Part shown: positions 61,801 through 64,000 of the stretch, one piece after another | Layout: each line of letters starts with the position of its first letter | How positions within the stretch are numbered: the first letter of the stretch is position 1 | DNA from: Euglena gracilis | Lineage: Eukaryota > Euglenida > Euglenophyceae > Euglenales | Direction of reading: 5' to 3' | NCBI GenBank assembly: GCA_039621445.1 | Contig: CP154954.1 | Location: 69,134,670-69,198,669 of the forward strand | DNA: 64,000 nucleotides | Made by a program: the position numbers and the translations under genes | Notes under the pieces: model-generated | Database searches by the model: none | The model's input: only the letters and a program-made list of their open reading frames with translations | Told to the model about the DNA's origin: nothing

Positions 61801-64000
61801 CCACGGTGGGTGCTGTGGGCGCAAAAGAACAGCACCGTCCAAGGACAAGGAAGATCGACAGCAGCAGTGGTCACCCAGCAAGAGCCGCAACCACACCCGG
61901 CATCCTCAACCCAACATCCCCTCCAGCAACCCCTGTCATCAACGGCAACACAACATCAAGAGGAAGAAGAGTGTCCGTGGGAAGAAGAAGAAGATGTGGA
62001 GGAGCAAATGCTGGCATTGCTGCAGAAGATGCGGATGTGCATTCCCGGAGAGATCCATGAAGCCGAGGAGGATGAAGGTGCGTCGGATGAGGAGATCTCC
62101 GACAACGAGGCACTCCAGGAAGCAGCAAGACACATCCTCCAAGTGCAGGGCGAGCAGGTGGAAATCAGACGCGTGGTGCAGTCAGACGATGAGCATCCAG
62201 ATCCACTGGCATCCAAGCTCCGGCAAGAAATCCTGGATGAATACGCAGGACGCGTCTTCCGGGAAAGAGTGTGGCCAAATCCCCCAGCAAGAGGGACGCA
62301 TGGCAAGGCCGTGCTCAGGCTGAAGCCAGGTGCAGTGCCAGTGGTGGGCAGGGTGATCCACCTGAGAGGAGAAAGGCATGATGCCCTGAGGGAAATGGAG
62401 GCAGAGTGCCGGAAGGACGGCAAGCTGGAACCCGGGAGGGGTCCATGGAGGGCAGCCGCCTTCCCAAAAAAAACGAAAAGCGGGAAGTGGAGACTGGTGT
62501 GCGATTACGCGCTCACCAACAAGCAGCTGCAGCCGGACAGCTACCCTCTGCCCCTCACCGAGGAGATCGTGGCCGAGCAAGCAAGATGTGAGCTGTTCAG
62601 CACAGTGGACCTCCGGGATGCCTTCCATCAAGTCGCCCTTGAAGCCGAGTCCCGGCCAATCACCAACATCCAAATGCCGGGCGGTCTGTGGCAGTGGACC
62701 GTGGTCCCACAAGGGATCAATGTGGGCCCAGCACTGCTGCAACGGGACATCGATGCGACGTGTGCCGGACTGCAAAGGCACTCAAGGCCGTACTTTGATG
62801 ACATCATCATCTGTACCAAAAGAAAAGTCGGCCAATCGGAAGAAGACTTCCTGAAGGCCCATGCCGCAGATGTCCGGGAGACGCTGGCAGTGCTCGAGCG
62901 CGACAAGTGGGTCTCGGACCCCAAGAAGGTGAAGCTGTTCATGCGCCGAGTGGAGTTTGTCGGCCATGTGCTGGGAGGAGGAAGAAGGTCGCCAGCCCCA
63001 GGGAAGCTGGCAGCTGTCCAGAAGTGGGAGCTGCCCAAGAACGTCTCCAGCCTCCGGGCATTTTTGGGGCTGTGCAATTATTACAGCGGATACGTGCGAA
63101 TGTTCGCCGAATATGCGGCACCGCTGCAGGAAAAGCTGAAGCTGCCCCGGGAGCTCGCCAAAGCAGGCAGCAAACACCCGGTGACATGGACCAAGGAGGA
63201 AGAGAAGGCATTCGAGCGCCTGAAGCAGGCACTCGTGGCGGACCTCGAGCTGTACAACATGGACCCCACCAAGCCGTTTGTCCTTCGGACAGATGCATCG
63301 GACTATGCAGTGGGTGCGGCGCTGGAGCAGTTCCCACTGGTGGAAGGACTCCCGTCCCTCGCGGACATCAAGCCAGGTGCCTCCATCCCCGGGGCCTTCA
63401 TGAGCCGCAAGCTCAGCGATGGCCAACGGCAGAAGTGGGACACCAGGGACAAGGAGACATATGCAATCGTCTCCGCCCTGGACAAGTGGGCGCCGTACAT
63501 TCTGGACAACGAGGTGCTGGTGCTGACAGACCACAAGAGCCTACAAGGGTGGTACAAAGAGCATGTCGCAGGAGTCGGCCCACAAGGCCGCCGAGCAAGG
63601 TGGCATGCAAAGCTCAACAACTTCCGGCTGGAAGTCATCCATGTGCCAGGCCAAGCAAACACCATCGGAGATGCGCTCTCAAGATGGGCATATCCCGCCA
63701 GCCAAGGCTTCAAGGACATCACCTGGCATGGCACCGATCAAGACACGAAAGAAATGCAAAAGCAAATCCAGAAGGAGAAGGAAGAGGAGAGATCGTGTCC
63801 AAAGGCCACTCACCCAATCGACACAGCCACCGAAGAAAAGCAAGTGTGCATCATACGGCTCAAGCACAAAACCACCGAGAACACCGAAGTGGCAGTGACC
63901 ACTCGAGCACAGATGAAAAAGAACCAGCCAGCACCAACAGCCAAGGGGTCCACCGACATGGAGACGCCAAGCCCAGCACATCAAGACACAGCAAGACCCA
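58891..64000 (+). pseudogene. pol: Pol of element C: methyltransferase, protease, RT, RNase H (partial)
   Basis: One frame, with TAA at 59692-59694 and TGA at 61219-61221, open to the window end. It is in frame with the gag-tail TGA at 58813. A His/Pro/Gln-rich repeat linker fills to about 60640. The methyltransferase follows: DLFSGTGSVRRALEALG near 60694, SPPCTEYS near 60862, WWIENP near 60978, YRKPTRFW near 61081. Protease: LIDTGAQTSL near 61483 and LILGYPWL near 61723. RT: YFDD near 62791. RNase H: LRTDASDYAVG near 63291, with LTDHKSL and GDALSRWAYP. The integrase is beyond the window. Catalytic residues are intact apart from the two stops. Confidence 0.88.
59170..60600 (+). repeat. Tandem repeat encoding a His/Pro/Gln-rich linker in pol C
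   Basis: Repeats of PPxEPSSxxQHP type. Between 59362 and about 59660 three copies have an exact 99-nt period (CCACCCCACGAGC at 59362, 59461 and 59560). Further on, units shorten to about 45-60 nt and vary. The period is a multiple of three, so expansion keeps the frame. Element A has only a short linker with a 2-copy repeat at 21820-21905. Confidence 0.85.

Larger units (their letters stand above)
54576..64000 (+). mobile_element. Ty3/gypsy element C with methyltransferase, diverged, runs off the window
   Basis: A 5' LTR candidate at 54576-55178, PBS at 55179-55190, gag to 58815, then pol with the order linker, cytosine methyltransferase, protease, RT, RNase H, reaching the window end before the integrase. 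Domain order equals element A, but protein similarity is only moderate outside the conserved cores. Frameshifts in gag and in-frame stops at 59692 and 61219 suggest an inactive copy. The 3' end is not in the window. Confidence 0.85.

Overview
The window is eukaryotic nuclear DNA made almost entirely of nested transposable elements. I found no convincing host gene, rRNA, CRISPR array or bacterial-type operon. The species cannot be named. The combination of DIRS-type tyrosine-recombinase retroelements, chromodomain Ty3/gypsy elements carrying a cytosine methyltransferase, glycine/lysine-rich Gag tails and many 8-12 base G runs suggests a large, repeat-rich algal or protist genome. Dinoflagellates and charophyte algae are the published precedents for methyltransferase-bearing retrotransposons. 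The primer binding sites pair with a tRNA 3' end CCUCUGCUACCA, which matches animal-type rather than land-plant initiator tRNA-Met.

Region 1 (1-15649) is a cluster of DIRS-like elements in both orientations. DIRS-1 (minus) has an open Gag and an open RT-RNase H-methyltransferase frame. A 1 kb derivative with 78-bp inverted repeats follows (3587-4558). DIRS-2 (plus, 4992-8551) has lost its RT core. DIRS-3 (minus, 8552-13270) is degenerate and carries a 327-bp insertion with tRNA-like promoter boxes. DIRS-4 (minus, from 13318) is interrupted at 15649.

Region 2 (15650-50468) is a Ty3/gypsy element, B, inserted in DIRS-4 with a TTGCC target duplication. B is itself the target of later insertions. 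Element A (17118-30292, duplication TGAAG) sits in B's gag. A 5.7 kb LTR element with only a Gag-like frame (37927-43607, duplication GTGG) sits in B's integrase. A DIRS fragment (45966-46602) lies in B's G-rich tail, and a hAT-like element (48922-50198) lies in B's 3' LTR. The 5' LTR and leader of B appear inverted in place (15698-16947).

Element A is the key object. It is apparently intact: LTR, PBS, a 1,037-aa Gag, an in-frame TGA, and a 2,112-aa Pol with the order cytosine-5 methyltransferase, protease, RT, RNase H, Pro/Ala linker, zinc-binding integrase, chromodomain. A G-rich higher-order tandem array and the 3' LTR follow. A diverged relative, C (54576 to past the window end), keeps the same order, so the methyltransferase is an established module of this lineage.

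Region 3 (50474-54545) holds a reverse LTR and G-rich tail of another relative (D), a separate Dam-like methyltransferase frame (52662-53516), and a recent duplication in the order X-Y-U-Y'-X'. Region 4 is element C. Two unrelated methyltransferase folds, cytosine-5 type in the Ty3 elements and Dam-like in the DIRS elements, therefore occur side by side in one locus.
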